From: Salinirubellus litoreus
GTDB taxonomy: Archaea > Halobacteriota > Halobacteria > Halobacteriales > Haloarculaceae
Direction: 5' to 3'
Assembly: GCF_037335815.1 (NCBI RefSeq)
Contig: NZ_CP147841.1
Span: 4,278,001 to 4,342,000, forward strand
Length of the DNA stretch: 64,000 nt
The translations under genes were made by a program, and so were the position numbers. Of this stretch, positions 27,961 through 34,960 are shown in pieces. Position 1 is the first letter of the stretch, and each line of letters opens with the position of its first letter. The notes beneath the pieces are model-generated. The model saw only the letters and a program-made list of their open reading frames with translations, had not been told where the DNA came from and ran no database searches.

Positions 27961-28692
27961 ATGGCAGAGGAGATCTCCCTGACCATCGAAGCCGACGAGC
28001 CGCCGTCAGAGACCGTCATCGCTGCATTCACGTATCCCGGGATGGGTGGAATGATAGCCTGCAATTACCTTATCGAAGAGCTGGATCTCGAGCAGACGGG
28101 ATATATTCAGGCAGACGGGCTGCCGGCTCTCGCACCGTTCGAGAACGGACGTCCGTACCACCCAACCCGACTCCATTCACGATCCGACCTCGACGTGACA
28201 GTCCTAACCAGCGAACTCCCCGTTCCGCTCCACGCAACCGAAGTCTTCGGACGTGAATTGCTCACCTGGATTCTGGACCGAGAAATCAACGAGGTAGCGA
28301 TCCTGCTCGGTGTTGGAGGCCTCCGAAACGTCGGAAGCAGCGACGATATCCATTACGTCGCGTCACCTGACTACACCGAGCAACGGTTACAAACAGCAGA
28401 CTTCACGCCACTGGCAGGGGGATTTTTCGACGGAATCACTGCAAGTCTCGTCTCCCGAGCGATCGACACGCCGCTCCGGGCAGGCGTGCTGGTCACGTCG
28501 ACGCGGACACAGGGCATCGATCCGGATGCGTCATTACGACTGGTAGAAGCAGTGAACCAACTGTACGAATTTGGCGCGGATACGGATCGGCTTCGACGGT
28601 TCGCGACTGAAATCCGCCAACATTACGAACAGTTGATGCAACGTATGCAACAGCAGGACCAAGTCCGCGAGTGGGATCAGGCATACATGTGA
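27961..28692 (+). CDS. PAC2-family protein (proteasome assembly chaperone-like)
   Basis: A 243-residue soluble protein with the PAC2 fold: VIAAFTYPGMGGMIACNYLI at the start of the Rossmann-like core, PVPLHATEVFGRELLTWILD, a Gly-rich VGGLRN loop, and a helical C-terminus (YEQLMQRMQQQDQVRE). Archaeal PAC2 proteins (formerly DUF75) are ATP-grasp-like relatives of eukaryotic Pba1/Pba2; some help proteasome assembly, others are uncharacterised. No proteasome gene is near, so the role is open. It is divergent from the NSS gene. Confidence 0.85.
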   Translation: MAEEISLTIEADEPPSETVIAAFTYPGMGGMIACNYLIEELDLEQTGYIQADGLPALAPFENGRPYHPTRLHSRSDLDVTVLTSELPVPLHATEVFGRELLTWILDREINEVAILLGVGGLRNVGSSDDIHYVASPDYTEQRLQTADFTPLAGGFFDGITASLVSRAIDTPLRAGVLVTSTRTQGIDPDASLRLVEAVNQLYEFGADTDRLRRFATEIRQHYEQLMQRMQQQDQVREWDQAYM

Positions 28693-29195
28693 AAGAAAGG
28701 AAAGAATGGGGGACGCCAAACAGCGATTACGAGATTTTGGATATGAAACAAAGTCACACATCAATTTCATCCTCCGAGGTTGTGTGTGAGCGTCTACGGG
28801 AATCACGTCCAAATGGTTTGTCACCCATTCGATTCTGGCTCACGAACCCACATTACTGGAACTGGTGACGCTCGGACGGTTTTCGCGCTCACGAATCAAG
28901 TTTCCCGGAACTCTTGACTCGTCCCCGAGCAGCGTGCTGGGTGCGTGCAGACGAGGAGTGAGAGGCGAGTCTCGGCCAATCCTGCTTCGGGTTCTCCATG
29001 ATGCAGGGCAGCGACGAGCGAGCGAGAGCTAGCGAGTCGTCGCACCCCGGCGAACCCACCTTGGATCGGAGACAGATCTCTCACAGCATGCGAAAAATAG
29101 ATGATGGATTCGGCACACACTCGTGGAATGCTATTCATTCAGGTTTCGAAAGCTCCGCACGGCTGAGCGTTCGATGGAAGGCTGCCGATTTGGTG
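28693..29195. other. 500-bp gene-free stretch
   Basis: No open frame here has a recognisable domain or a start with good context. The first 60 bases are purine-rich. A short inverted repeat (GCGACGA at 29012-29018 and TCGTCGC at 29038-29044) is present. The region is less G+C-rich than the coding sequence and lies beside a decayed methyltransferase, so it may be degenerate. Confidence 0.4.
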
Positions 29196-29784
29196 CTATC
29201 GGGTGGCGATGATGACACCGACCGACTCAGTGATGATCTCGATATCCATAAGCACGAGCCCTGAATCCACGAGGAGATCTGCGATGGTTTCCATCCATGA
29301 CAGCGTCTCGTACTCGCTTGGGGACTGTACCGGTCCGAAACGCATCTTGTCGACGACCACTACACACCGCGAATTCAGCACGCGAGACCGTCGATGGCGG
29401 CGCGTAATTCGTCCTCGCCCCCTTCGTCGTAGGCCATGTAGAGGGCATAGCTGGCGACGACGACATCCACCGGTTCGTCGACGTTCGTTCACGGACCCCG
29501 TGGCCGAACGCGACGTTCTCTATGCCGTGCTGCTCGGCCTTCTCACGGGCGTACCGGAGCTACTCATCGTAGATATCCCGCCCTACCACGCGGTCACACT
29601 TCGACGCGAGCTCGAAAGCGACGATGCCGGTACCCGTACCGATGTCAAGCACGACGTCGTCGGGCCCGATGGGCGCGTGTGTGAGAAGATACGACAGACA
29701 CATCTGGTACGCCTCGTCTGTCTCGCTGTCCGCATCGTAGTCCATCGGGGTGTAACCGTGGTAGTCGCGTGCAGTGTTAGTCAT
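29196..29784 (-). pseudogene. Decayed class I SAM-dependent methyltransferase gene
   Basis: From ATG 29784 the frame reads MTNTARDYHGYTPMDYDADS and the SAM-binding motif VVLDIGTGTGIVAFELA, to TAG at 29560-29562. It continues in frame LRYAREKAEQHGIENVAFGH. A shift near 29490 gives a VDVVVASYALYMAYDEGGED-like stretch, and a second shift near 29370 gives FAVCVVVDKMRFGPV and ETLSWMETIADLLVDSGLVL to the end at 29196. All motifs of a ~195-residue methyltransferase can be traced, so the gene is recently broken. Substrate unknown. Confidence 0.75.
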
Positions 29785-29864
29785 CTGTACTGCGAATTGG
29801 ATGTGCTGAAGGATAAGGATCTCAAGAATAATCGCTGACACGTACGACCGACTACGACTCTGTA

Positions 29865-30029
29865 TCACGACTCACTGACGAGATGTTCCTCGAGGTCGCG
29901 TGTCCAGTACGTTGCTGGGCCGCCGAGACTACATATCGCACACAGCTGTAGTGGGCCTTCCAGGTAGCCGAATTCGACACGGAACCGTGTGAGGACTGCA
30001 AGCGCATCGACGACCAGCCCCACAGCCAT
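29865..30029 (-). CDS. Possible 54-residue protein with a CxxC motif
   Basis: ATG at 30029 gives MAVGLVVDALAVLTRFRVEF, then GYLEGPLQLCAICSLGG, ending TRDLEEHLVSES. Third-position G/C preference is good, and a single CAIC pair could coordinate metal or form a disulfide. It lies upstream of the broken methyltransferase on the same strand. It could be real or a remnant of a longer gene. Function unknown. Confidence 0.35.
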   Translation of the reverse strand: MAVGLVVDALAVLTRFRVEFGYLEGPLQLCAICSLGGPATYWTRDLEEHLVSES

Positions 30030-30126
30030 CACAGGCGACGTGCTCGCGCTCGACGGAATCCGAGGCGAGTCGAGAAGAGTGTAGTGCCGAAATCCCGGTA
30101 GCCGGGAGTACCGTTAACTACGACGT

Positions 30127-30144
30127 ATACCAAATCGTTGGTAT
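30127..30144 (+). promoter_or_regulatory. Perfect inverted repeat overlapping the start of the CPBP gene
   Basis: ATACCAA-ATCG-TTGGTAT has 7-bp arms and a 4-nt spacer and overlaps the ATG at 30143. It could be a regulator's operator or an mRNA hairpin that hides the start codon. The half-site ATCGTTGGTAT matches the promoter of the metal ATPase at 13625. Confidence 0.35.
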
Positions 30145-31039
30145 GTCTGGTATCCGCGCGTGGATAGATCGGCATCGTCTTCTGAGCTTCGTCGCGATCG
30201 CGTACGCGTTCACCTGGACGATCCAGGGTGCGCTGGCCTATTCGGGCATGGAAGCCTCCTGGACGCACTCGATCCTGATCGGCTTCGGCGGGTTCGGCCC
30301 GCCGATCGGCGCGGCGATCGTCATCTGGGCCTCCGGCGGGAGCCTCCGGACCTGGGTCGGACAGATGTTCAAGTGGCGGATCGGTGTGAAATGGTGGACG
30401 CTCGCGATCGGACTCCCGTTCGTCATCCTCTCGCTCGGCGTCCTGCTGTTCGTCCTGGCCGGGGGTCCGATCGACCTCACGGAGTTCGAGTCACCGTTCA
30501 TCTACCTGTTCGCGATGGCGTGGGGGACCGTATGGGGTGGCGGCCAGGAAGATCTCGGTTGGCGTGGCTTCATGCTGCCCATCCTCCAGGACTCCTACAG
30601 CGCGCTGATCTCGAGTGCGATCGTGGGCGTCACGTGGGCCGCCTGGCACCTCCCGCTGTTTCTGAACGCCACGACCACCCACGGCGGCTGGCCGCTCTCC
30701 CAGCAACTCCTCTGGATCGTCTCCATCCTCGCGGGCTCGATCCTCTGGACGTGGATGTACAACAGCACTGGCGGGAGCGTCCTCGCCGTCGCGGTGTTCC
30801 ATGCGGGTGTCAATGCGATGGGGATCTTCCACCCCGCCGATCCGGAGGCGCTCATTCCGAACGGTGTGCCGGATCCCTGGCTGAACCTGCTCGCCGAGGT
30901 CACCGGCGCGGTTCCGCTCGTGCTGATTGCGCTCCTCCTGATCGTCGTCTACGGCGGGGACCGCCTCGCGAATCGCGACCCGCCAACCCCACAGGATGCC
31001 GGCCTCCCACCGGAGACCGAATCGGACCGCGTTGAGTGA
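30143..31039 (+). CDS. CPBP-family intramembrane glutamic protease
   Basis: A 298-residue protein with about eight membrane helices. The CPBP (Abi/Rce1) motifs are GGQEDLGWRGF (QED at 135-137, Arg141), WAAWHLPLF (His169) and HAGVN (220-224). The usual catalytic Glu pair is here Glu-Asp. The family includes the CAAX protease Rce1 and bacteriocin self-immunity proteins. It acts within the membrane on unknown substrates. It is a single gene and the first of the CPBP series in this window. Confidence 0.9.
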   Translation: MSGIRAWIDRHRLLSFVAIAYAFTWTIQGALAYSGMEASWTHSILIGFGGFGPPIGAAIVIWASGGSLRTWVGQMFKWRIGVKWWTLAIGLPFVILSLGVLLFVLAGGPIDLTEFESPFIYLFAMAWGTVWGGGQEDLGWRGFMLPILQDSYSALISSAIVGVTWAAWHLPLFLNATTTHGGWPLSQQLLWIVSILAGSILWTWMYNSTGGSVLAVAVFHAGVNAMGIFHPADPEALIPNGVPDPWLNLLAEVTGAVPLVLIALLLIVVYGGDRLANRDPPTPQDAGLPPETESDRVE

Positions 31040-31189
31040 ACACGCGCCAAGGCTGGACGCATATTGCGGGTCCCGAGTTGCCCCACTGCGTACTACCGCT
31101 TCCGTCGCACCGTGATTCGGACGGAATTACCAATTCGACCGGAAGAGATCTGCTGGTGCGGCGAACACCACATCGAGGTGTGAGAACAC

Positions 31190-31432
31190 GTGAGTTCCGT
31201 TCTGATGCTCTACGGGACGGGTGAAGGCCAAACGGCGAAGATCGCGGCCACTACCAGCCAGCGCGGTCACGTGGCGAAGATCGCGACCACTACCAGCCAG
31301 CGCGGTCACGTGGCGAAGATCGATGTGCCTGACCGACCGGAACCGTCCACTCTCGAAGGGTATGACGCCGTCGTCGTGGGTGCGTCGGTCCACGTCGGCA
31401 AACAGCAGGACGCGGTTCGAGCATCACTGGAA
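31190..31432 (+). pseudogene. Fragment of a flavodoxin-like (HemG-type) gene
   Basis: GTG 31190 opens MSSVLMLYGTGEGQTAKIA, the FMN-binding loop of flavodoxin/HemG proteins. A tandem 39-bp duplication follows, then VPDRPEPSTLEGYDAVVVGA and SVHVGKQQDAVRASLES. At about 31430 the homology stops and an unrelated antisense remnant begins. Only the first half of the fold remains, so it is not functional. In intact relatives this domain carries protoporphyrinogen oxidase activity or general flavodoxin function. Confidence 0.65.
31234..31311 (+). repeat. Tandem 39-bp direct repeat, two copies plus a partial third
   Basis: Unit 1 (31234-31272) and unit 2 (31273-31311) differ at one base. A partial third unit begins at 31312 (GGCGAAGATCG) before diverging. 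Thirteen codons per unit keep the frame (AKIATTTSQRGHV). It looks like slippage inside the flavodoxin fragment. Confidence 0.8.
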
Positions 31433-31637
31433 TCACGAGTACCGCCAGTATACCCGCCCACCGAAGGATGCGACGACAGCGTCGACGATGATTCGTTCCA
31501 CATCGCCGCCGAACATCAACAGTGCTGCGGTACCCCACAGTCCAAGGATGGCCGCCGGTAGACGAGAAGCTGATTCACGTCCTCGTCATCGGTGGTCAGA
31601 TACCAGTTGTAACCATTCGCGAGCGCGATGAGTGAGC
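31433..31637 (-). pseudogene. Remnant of a small membrane protein gene
   Basis: On the minus strand GSLIALANGYNWYLTTDDED and VNQLLVY are read, then after a one-base shift LPAAILGLWGTAALLMFGGD and VERIIVDAVVASFGG, to TGA at 31433. It has clear coding character and membrane helices but no intact start. It abuts the truncated flavodoxin gene, so a deletion or rearrangement joined the two. Confidence 0.4.
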
Positions 31638-31671
31638 CAACGACGTAGCCTCAGGTAATTGTATTACCTAG

Positions 31672-32061
31672 TCACTTCGTATCCATATCGTCCGTCTCAG
31701 GGAGTGGCACGACACGGAACACGTAGTCGGGATAGGCGTGATCGAGGTTCGTCGGACTCTCTTCAGCGGTGTGCTCCCGGCACAAGAGCGCTTCAGCCGT
31801 AACGGCTCCGTGACCAGTTTCTTCCTGATAGCGCTCGATGACCACGAACGTTGCGGGTTCTTCACAGCCCCGACGATGACACGTGCGAGGGGAGTCTTGG
31901 GGGCCGTCTTCCTCACCAAGCGCTTCCTCGGCCACGTCAGATACGTCACGTGGTGGTTCCGGTTCGTCCGCTCGCTGCCGGGCATCTTCGAGTTCCCGCT
32001 TCCGCTGGCGGTTGTCTGCGTCACGTGCCTGCTTCTCTCGACCCTCTTTCGTATCTGGCAT
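31672..32061 (-). CDS. Conserved haloarchaeal protein with CxxxxC metal-site-like motif
   Basis: ATG at 32061 gives 129 residues. A very charged helical N-terminus (MPDTKEGREKQARDADNRQR) and an acidic linker lead to a compact domain with TCHRRGCEEPATFVVIERYQ and EALLCREHTAEES, where Cys and His residues resemble a small zinc-binding fold. It is a recurrent haloarchaeal protein of unknown function. No membrane segment. The frame is open upstream of the ATG without support. Confidence 0.75.
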   Translation of the reverse strand: MPDTKEGREKQARDADNRQRKRELEDARQRADEPEPPRDVSDVAEEALGEEDGPQDSPRTCHRRGCEEPATFVVIERYQEETGHGAVTAEALLCREHTAEESPTNLDHAYPDYVFRVVPLPETDDMDTK

Positions 32062-32144
32062 GCCGTCTTCTTTATCGGGACAAAGGATAACGCTACGGTC
32101 GCTCCGGAGAGACACCACAATATTCCCGGGACGATACTGCCGAG

Positions 32145-32230
32145 CTATAGTAGCGTTTGGACGTCTTTACGCACGGACGGGGGGACCGTCCCCGTCCGGC
32201 GTGTGTCATCGGTTCCAAACGCTACTATAG
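32145..32230. mobile_element. 86-bp palindromic MITE-like element
   Basis: CTATAGTAGCGTTTGGA (32145-32161) and its exact reverse complement (32214-32230) form 17-bp terminal inverted repeats. Inside, CGGACGGGG (32174-32182) and CCCCGTCCG (32190-32198) form a second perfect 9-bp arm pair. No clear target-site duplication was found. Long palindromes of this sort in haloarchaea are usually non-autonomous relatives of IS elements. It begins 13 bp before the P-ATPase tail fragment. Confidence 0.6.
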
Positions 32231-32242
32231 ATTCCCCCGCCG

Positions 32243-32500
32243 ATGGCAGGCGAGATGCGAGGGCTCACGTCGGGTATCCTGCGCAACGAATTCACCGCGA
32301 ACCCGTACGTCTGGGGTGCCCTCGGCCAGTCCACCCTGCTGGTGATCGCCACTGTCTACCTGCCGGGGGGTTCGCTGGCACTGAGCACTGCACCCATCGG
32401 CCTCGAATGCTGGCTGGTGGTGCTCGGCATGAGCCTGCTTCCCCTCGGCGCTGGACAGGTTATCATAGAGTTTCGCCGCCGGCTCGGGATCCCGAAGTGG
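32243..32500 (+). pseudogene. C-terminal fragment of a P-type cation ATPase
   Basis: The frame reads GILRNEFTANPYVWGALGQS, then TLLVIATVYLPGGSLALSTA and PIGLECWLVVLGMSLLPLGA, the last two helices of a cation P-type ATPase. It resembles the end of the pump at 23205 (YLPLGQAVLGTAPVALETW). The sequence after about 32500 is no longer homologous though still open. The rest of the pump is missing, with the palindromic element at the truncation side. Confidence 0.6.
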
Positions 32501-32687
32501 AGGACTCGGCTCGAAGATGCGTCCTTCGATGCCGAACGACTGATGAACCCGATGTCGGCCGATAGTAGTGAGGGCCCAGAACGGCACAGGTGGATTCCTG
32601 ATTCATCCATCGTATGTACCGTACTCCCTTCACACCGGCAGAATCCTTGTGGCACCATTTATCCCGTGGGACTGAGTCGCTGTTCTC

Positions 32688-33989
32688 ATGGCCCGGCTGG
32701 TTTTCGTGACTATTCCGACCGGAAAACGAGAGGCCGTTCTTGATGTTCTCGATGATGAAGGGATAGAGTATACGCTTACTGATGAGACGAGCGGACGCGG
32801 ATACACCTGTGCGGTTCATTTCCCCCTTCCAACGAGTGCTGTTGAGCCGGTGTTAGACAGCCTTCGAGAAACCGGGCTAAACGATGACACCATCACAGTG
32901 ACCGTCGAAACAGAATCGGTTGCCTCTCGCGATTATGACCGGCTCGAAGAGCGATTTACGAAGGATTCTGAAAGCCCCGAACAGATTGCCAAGGAGGAGC
33001 TCCAGAGCGCTGCCGAGGATCTCGTCCCAGCGTCCATGCCGATATATGCTGGCATGACTATCGTGAGTGCGATCATTGCGACGGCAGGATTGCTTCTAGA
33101 TTCTGCTGCCGTCGTCGTCGGGTCAATGGTGATCGCACCGCTCATTGGTCCCGCGATGGCGACGAGCGTTGGCACGGTCTTCCGGGATCGCGACCTCTTT
33201 CGAGACGGTGTCAAACTGCAGATTATCGGAGCCACACTCACGATCGGGGGTGCAGCTCTTTTTGCGATTCTCATCAGAACAGGGAATCTCGTCCCCCCGG
33301 GATTAGATATCCTGTCTATCTCACAGATCCGCGAACGGTTTCGCCCGGATATCCTGTCACTCGTGGTTGCCCTCGGATCGGGAGCTGCGGGAGTGATTAG
33401 CCTCGCTTCTGGACTCTCGTCGGCACTGGTTGGCGTCATGATTGCCGTGGCACTCGTTCCTCCCGCAGCGACGGTCGGCATCGGTATCGCATGGGGGAAT
33501 ACGGCACTCGCTGTGGGCTCCGGCGTGTTACTCCTCGTTAACGTCCTGTCGATCAATCTCGCCGCACTCCTCGTGCTCTGGTATATGGGGTATCGGCCCG
33601 CCAAGTGGTTCCATATCGAGCAGACCAGAAGGACGTTCTTCAAGCGCGTCGGCGTTCTCCTGATCAGCATTCTGCTCCTCTCCGCATTCCTCGGAACCGT
33701 GACGTTCTCCTCGTATCAGACTGCCACTGTCGAACAATCGATCCGGGACGATATTCAACGGATCCTCGACGATCCGGCCTATTCGGAGTTCGCTCTTCTC
33801 GAAGTTCAGTTCGAATATTCGGACGATCTGCTTGCGCAGAGCCCCTCTCGAGTTACGATCTCGATAGGGGCTCCGAGAAGGGAGGCACCACCGGAACTGG
33901 GTGATCGAATCGACGCACGCGTCGATCGAATCGCCGGCCGAAACGTAGCTGTTCAGGTTCGGTATCTACTCATCCAGGAACCCCAATAA
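32688..33989 (+). CDS. DUF389 / TIGR00341-type membrane protein
   Basis: A 433-residue protein. It has an N-terminal ferredoxin-like soluble domain (~1-75), a linker (QIAKEELQSAAEDLVPASMP), and five to six membrane helices with the DUF389 core SAAVVVGSMVIAPLIGPAMA, LASGLSSALVGVMIAVALVP and NVLSINLAALLVLW. A C-terminal external domain (~360-433) follows. The family is widespread and uncharacterised. The next gene on the same strand is a tandem Usp 58 nt downstream, so the pair may be co-transcribed. Confidence 0.88.
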   Translation: MARLVFVTIPTGKREAVLDVLDDEGIEYTLTDETSGRGYTCAVHFPLPTSAVEPVLDSLRETGLNDDTITVTVETESVASRDYDRLEERFTKDSESPEQIAKEELQSAAEDLVPASMPIYAGMTIVSAIIATAGLLLDSAAVVVGSMVIAPLIGPAMATSVGTVFRDRDLFRDGVKLQIIGATLTIGGAALFAILIRTGNLVPPGLDILSISQIRERFRPDILSLVVALGSGAAGVISLASGLSSALVGVMIAVALVPPAATVGIGIAWGNTALAVGSGVLLLVNVLSINLAALLVLWYMGYRPAKWFHIEQTRRTFFKRVGVLLISILLLSAFLGTVTFSSYQTATVEQSIRDDIQRILDDPAYSEFALLEVQFEYSDDLLAQSPSRVTISIGAPRREAPPELGDRIDARVDRIAGRNVAVQVRYLLIQEPQ

Positions 33990-34004
33990 GTCCGACCACA
34001 GCCC

Positions 34005-34011
34005 ATATTTA
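34005..34011 (+). promoter_or_regulatory. TATA-like box upstream of a tandem usp
   Basis: ATATTTA is centred about 40 nt before ATG 34048, implying its own promoter and a leader of roughly 12 nt rather than read-through from the DUF389 gene. Confidence 0.35.
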
Positions 34012-34047
34012 TCTCAACAGAGGCCGATCGTCCATGAGAAAACCGTC

Positions 34048-34905
34048 ATGTATCAACGCATTCTGCTACCGACTGACGGCAGTGAAGCCTCGTCGACTGC
34101 AGCTGAAGCAGCTGTTACACTCGCCGATCAGTTCGACGCGGAACTACACGTAATCCACGTCCTCGAACAAGGCCAGACCGCCACTGATGCTGATGGTGTC
34201 AATGCCCCCGCCCGAGGTGGCGAGGAGGCAGTACGAGCGGCTGTCGAATCGGCTGCTTCTTCCGGTGTCGAGGCTACGAGGAGGGTCATCGAAAAGGGGA
34301 CGTCGATCCATCAGGAAATCCTCACCTACACAGACAAACACAGTATCGACTGTATCGTGATGGGAACCCGGGGCAGGAGTGGACTCAGTCTCAGCCGGGC
34401 CGTCCTCGGGAGCGTCGCAGAACTAACCCTGCGCGAGTCTCCCGTACCAGTCATGACGGTCCACGAGGGGACGGTTATCGATGCGGAGATCAGTTCAGTA
34501 CTCGTTCCAACTGATGGGAGCGAGTGTGCATATACTGCCGTTGGCCATGCGGGTGAACTGGCGAGGTCGGTCGACGCGAAACTACATCTCATCTACGTCG
34601 TTGAGATAGGACAGGTGATCAACGGCGATAGAGTCGAGAGGCTACGAGAAGCCCTTGTGGAAATCGGTGAGAAGGCGCTGGACATCGCCCTCGATAAGGT
34701 CCAGTCGTCGACGTACTTGCCGACCGAGACCTCGATACTGGCCGGCCCCCCCTATCTCGAGATTATCAGATATGCGGAGGAGCACGATGTCGATTGTATC
34801 GTGATGGGGACCCACGGTCGAAAGGGGATACGTCGGTTCCTCCTCGGTAGTGTTACCGAACGTGTAATTCGCCGTGCTGATGTACCTGTTATCTCGGTGA
34901 AATAG
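34048..34905 (+). CDS. Tandem UspA-domain protein
   Basis: A 285-residue protein with two Usp domains. The first starts MYQRILLPTDGSEASSTAAE and has GTRGRSGLSLSRAVLGSV, two residues longer in the loop than the canonical signature. The second starts ISSVLVPTDGSECAYTAVGH and has GTHGRKGIRRFLLGSV. It is convergent with the SLC13-RCK permease and close to the DUF389 gene, again pairing a Usp with membrane proteins. Confidence 0.92.
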   Translation: MYQRILLPTDGSEASSTAAEAAVTLADQFDAELHVIHVLEQGQTATDADGVNAPARGGEEAVRAAVESAASSGVEATRRVIEKGTSIHQEILTYTDKHSIDCIVMGTRGRSGLSLSRAVLGSVAELTLRESPVPVMTVHEGTVIDAEISSVLVPTDGSECAYTAVGHAGELARSVDAKLHLIYVVEIGQVINGDRVERLREALVEIGEKALDIALDKVQSSTYLPTETSILAGPPYLEIIRYAEEHDVDCIVMGTHGRKGIRRFLLGSVTERVIRRADVPVISVK

Positions 34906-34960
34906 GTTTGTCAACAGATACTCTCTCGAGTGGACAGGCAGCCGAACGTCCGTTCTAAAG

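Noticed and set aside
16148..29562. TAG codons in usp and methyltransferase as pyrrolysine sites
   Set aside because: Both genes also contain frameshifts, so they are decayed irrespective of the TAG.
31234..31318. 39-bp repeats as a possible CRISPR array
   Set aside because: Units are directly adjacent without spacers and keep the reading frame; this is a tandem duplication.
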